Part shown: piece after piece, positions 62,380-64,000 of the stretch | Numbering within the stretch: the stretch's first letter is position 1 | How the letters are laid out: every line of letters starts with the position of its first letter | From: Pegea sp. RAD2-039 | Lineage: Eukaryota; Chordata; Thaliacea; Salpida; Salpidae | Assembly: GCA_034620365.1 (NCBI GenBank) | Contig: JAQGEQ010000071.1 | Location: 3,472,001 to 3,536,000, forward strand | Reading direction: 5' to 3' | Length of the DNA stretch: 64,000 nucleotides | Position numbers and translations under genes: made by a program | Notes under the pieces: model-generated | The model's input: the letters and a program-made list of their open reading frames with translations, nothing else | The model's database searches: none | Told to the model about the DNA's origin: nothing

Positions 62380-62735
62380 AAAAACATGTTGGTGGAAAAT
62401 TAAGCCAGGAAAAGGCTTACCCGGGATTCCTCTCTCTACGTCAACAAGGTTATGCAATGGAATAGAAGGACTGATGCAGCTACGTTCGGCTGGCATCGCA
62501 AGAGCTTATAGAACGACTCTGAATACAGTGATGGGCTACTTACGAGGCTTCAACTCCAGATTTAAGCTCGGAGTTTTGTGTCTCCTAGAATTGTTGTCAT
62601 TAACCAGACTCACAGGGCCTTTTATCCGGGTTTTTATGAACTTTTCTTTGGCGCCAGTATGTGTCCACCTGGGCTCAAACCCGAACCTCCCGCTTAGTAG
62701 GTGGGTATGGCAACCGCTCCACCAAGCATGTGGAT
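62380..62735 (-). mobile_element. tRNA-derived SINE-like unit
   Basis: A block of about 350 bases with much higher GC than its surroundings. Read on the minus strand from about 62730, it has TGGTGGAGCGGTTG, close to a pol III A box, and about 33 bases later GGTTTGAGCCC, one mismatch from a B-box consensus. The region between looks like a tRNA body. This pattern (tRNA-like head, unrelated body) is typical of SINEs. It is not a functional tRNA: no acceptor stem pairs. Only one copy is in the window. Confidence 0.55.
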
Positions 62736-62739
62736 AGCT

Positions 62740-63025
62740 TTGTTTTTAGAATAGTATAATAAAGTTTACTAAAAATATTTTTTTATTTCGTTATACCATA
62801 AAAGGAATCGAACTTCATAGATCTAAAACTCTAGCATGGCTACTGCATTTGTAAAATCTTCTAAAATATCCGTTACCACCGAATACTACACCAATTTTTT
62901 TAACTTTTGAGAAGCTAGTTAGTCAAATTATTTGTTCAGAATTGCTTCAATAACTTCATACCAAATTCTCAAAACTTATTAAACAAGAAATATCAGGATA
63001 CTCTTGAAACTCTATAAAATCTACA
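62740..63025. other. Spacer, no recognised feature
   Basis: Short AT-rich spacer. A GGAATCGAACT phrase at about 62804 recalls a reversed tRNA T-arm, but no cloverleaf can be built around it. Confidence 0.4.
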
Positions 63026-63032
63026 TCCATTA

Positions 63033-63480
63033 TAAATTACAGTTCAACTCTTCCGTATTAGGTCTTCACCTTATAAGAGATATCACAAATCTTGAATCCG
63101 TCTAAAGATCATTCACTAGAAAAGCTTTCCTTAGATGTGGCATACCCTTTTTCCTCATACGAAGACTGATTCTAGAATCTAAATGTTAAATCCTTTCATT
63201 ATCGACGCCTATTTTTTGACCTTATACCACTATTTAAAATTGTTAATGAATTTTTTCCATCTTAACTTCTTAGAATACTCTAAAGATAGCAATCTCCCAT
63301 ACGTTCTCAGAGGCTCTTCAATATAAATTAAACCACTTAACAACTTTAATAACACCCTGCGGAGTAATATCGTTGCTAATTGGGTAACCAAGGTTTGGAA
63401 TTCCCTTCCTGATTCCATCACTACTGCAAAATCTTTTTGCATCTTTTAAAACTATTCTATTATTTAATCTAACATTTGTT
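63033..63480 (+). mobile_element. Fragment of the ancient LINE family, 3' part
   Basis: Matches 21340-21650 in inverted orientation over about 300 bases (for example GTATTAGGTCTTCACCTTAT and ATCGACGCCTATTTTTTGAC). Further on, three-frame reading gives the LINE C-terminal phrase VWNSLPDSIT near 63400. It is broken by many stops and frameshifts. 5'-truncated and inactive. Confidence 0.8.
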
Positions 63481-63489
63481 ATTCTCTCT

Positions 63490-64000
63490 CCCTGACTTAT
63501 TCATTTACGAACCATTTACTTCAATCATTTCTTAATGTAACTGGTAAAGAGTCAAATCATTGAAAGTACTTTGTTGCCGTCTTTCATTAATACATACTGA
63601 CAAATATGACTAACCAGGAAATATTTTCAAGTCAAAGAGCAAATAGATGGAAAGATTTGATTGTACATACAGTTCAAAAAGCAGCACAACTTTGAGTAGA
63701 CGCCAGAATAAAAGAAACCATCGTAATAAATCAACTGTCGGATTTTCACATATATTTGGTTGAAAATAACAAAGAAGATAACTGACATGTAGGTACGACT
63801 TCTACTTCAAAATCTTGCAATAATTTTAGAAAGAAATACAAAGATCTAATTGAAGATAAGCTACCAGCAAATGTTGAATGAATAATGATTTGGTTTGATT
63901 CACAAGTTAGTTGACATCTGAATCTTTTAGTTTTCTTCAAACATTATCTAGCAGCTTTTTATTTGAAAAATTTAATTTTCTTTTACATTAGAAACTGTGA
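63490..64000. other. Right edge, no recognised gene
   Basis: AT-rich with short chance frames only. The next gene, if any, lies beyond the window. Confidence 0.35.

Noticed and set aside
62790-62850. tRNA-like phrase GGAATCGAACT
   Set aside because: No acceptor or anticodon stem can be paired around it.
1-64000. CRISPR arrays, rRNA, prophage or bacterial operons
   Set aside because: None seen; the window is clearly metazoan nuclear DNA with spliced genes.

Overview
The window is AT-rich animal nuclear DNA with spliced genes (GT..AG introns of about 50 to 800 bases), non-LTR retrotransposons and long gene-poor stretches. The best taxonomic marker is at the left edge: an intermediate-filament rod of the short chordate type whose tail runs directly into an annexin repeat. 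To my knowledge this fusion has been reported only from the ascidian Ciona. With a complete CCN gene, a TRIB2-like Tribbles gene and a six-MBD ATP7, it suggests a tunicate, probably an ascidian; I cannot name the species.

Layout. 1-4780 (minus): 5' part of the IF-annexin fusion gene, 13 exons, running off the left edge. 5657-15213: tandem non-coding repeat of about 2.06 kb (three units, two truncated); a nearly full-length CR1/L2-like LINE (7387-11905, plus) sits at a unit boundary. 15588-19598 (minus): second copy of that LINE, 5'-truncated but with an intact ORF2. 20990-23800 (minus): much older LINE relic of a different family, with further pieces near 36.2-36.8 kb and 63.0-63.5 kb. 26953-29665 (plus): seven-exon Tribbles pseudokinase gene. 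31.1-31.5 kb: reverse-transcriptase-like fragment. 32494-33597 (minus): uninterrupted intracellular-type serpin. 41170-43273 (minus): six-exon CCN matricellular protein. 44.4-53.1 kb: gene desert. 53154-53699 (plus): two-exon gene for a small predicted secreted peptide. 54219-60177 (minus): 18-exon P1B copper ATPase (ATP7), tail to tail with the peptide gene. 62.4-62.7 kb: SINE-like unit with tRNA-type promoter boxes.

How the genes work together. The genes are independent loci rather than a pathway: cytoskeleton/membrane linker, kinase scaffold for COP1-type ubiquitin ligase, protease inhibitor, matricellular signal and copper pump. Three signals cut across them. A canonical -1 slippery heptamer lies in the ORF1/ORF2 overlap of both LINE copies. 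The palindrome TGACGTCA is dense in the CCN and ATP7 loci and nearly absent elsewhere. A 3' splice-site-like sequence lies 10-51 bases upstream of the ATG in four of the six genes, which would fit spliced-leader trans-splicing or 5' UTR introns. Exon boundaries were placed by hand from reading frame, splice dinucleotides and family knowledge; no alignment or transcript data were available.
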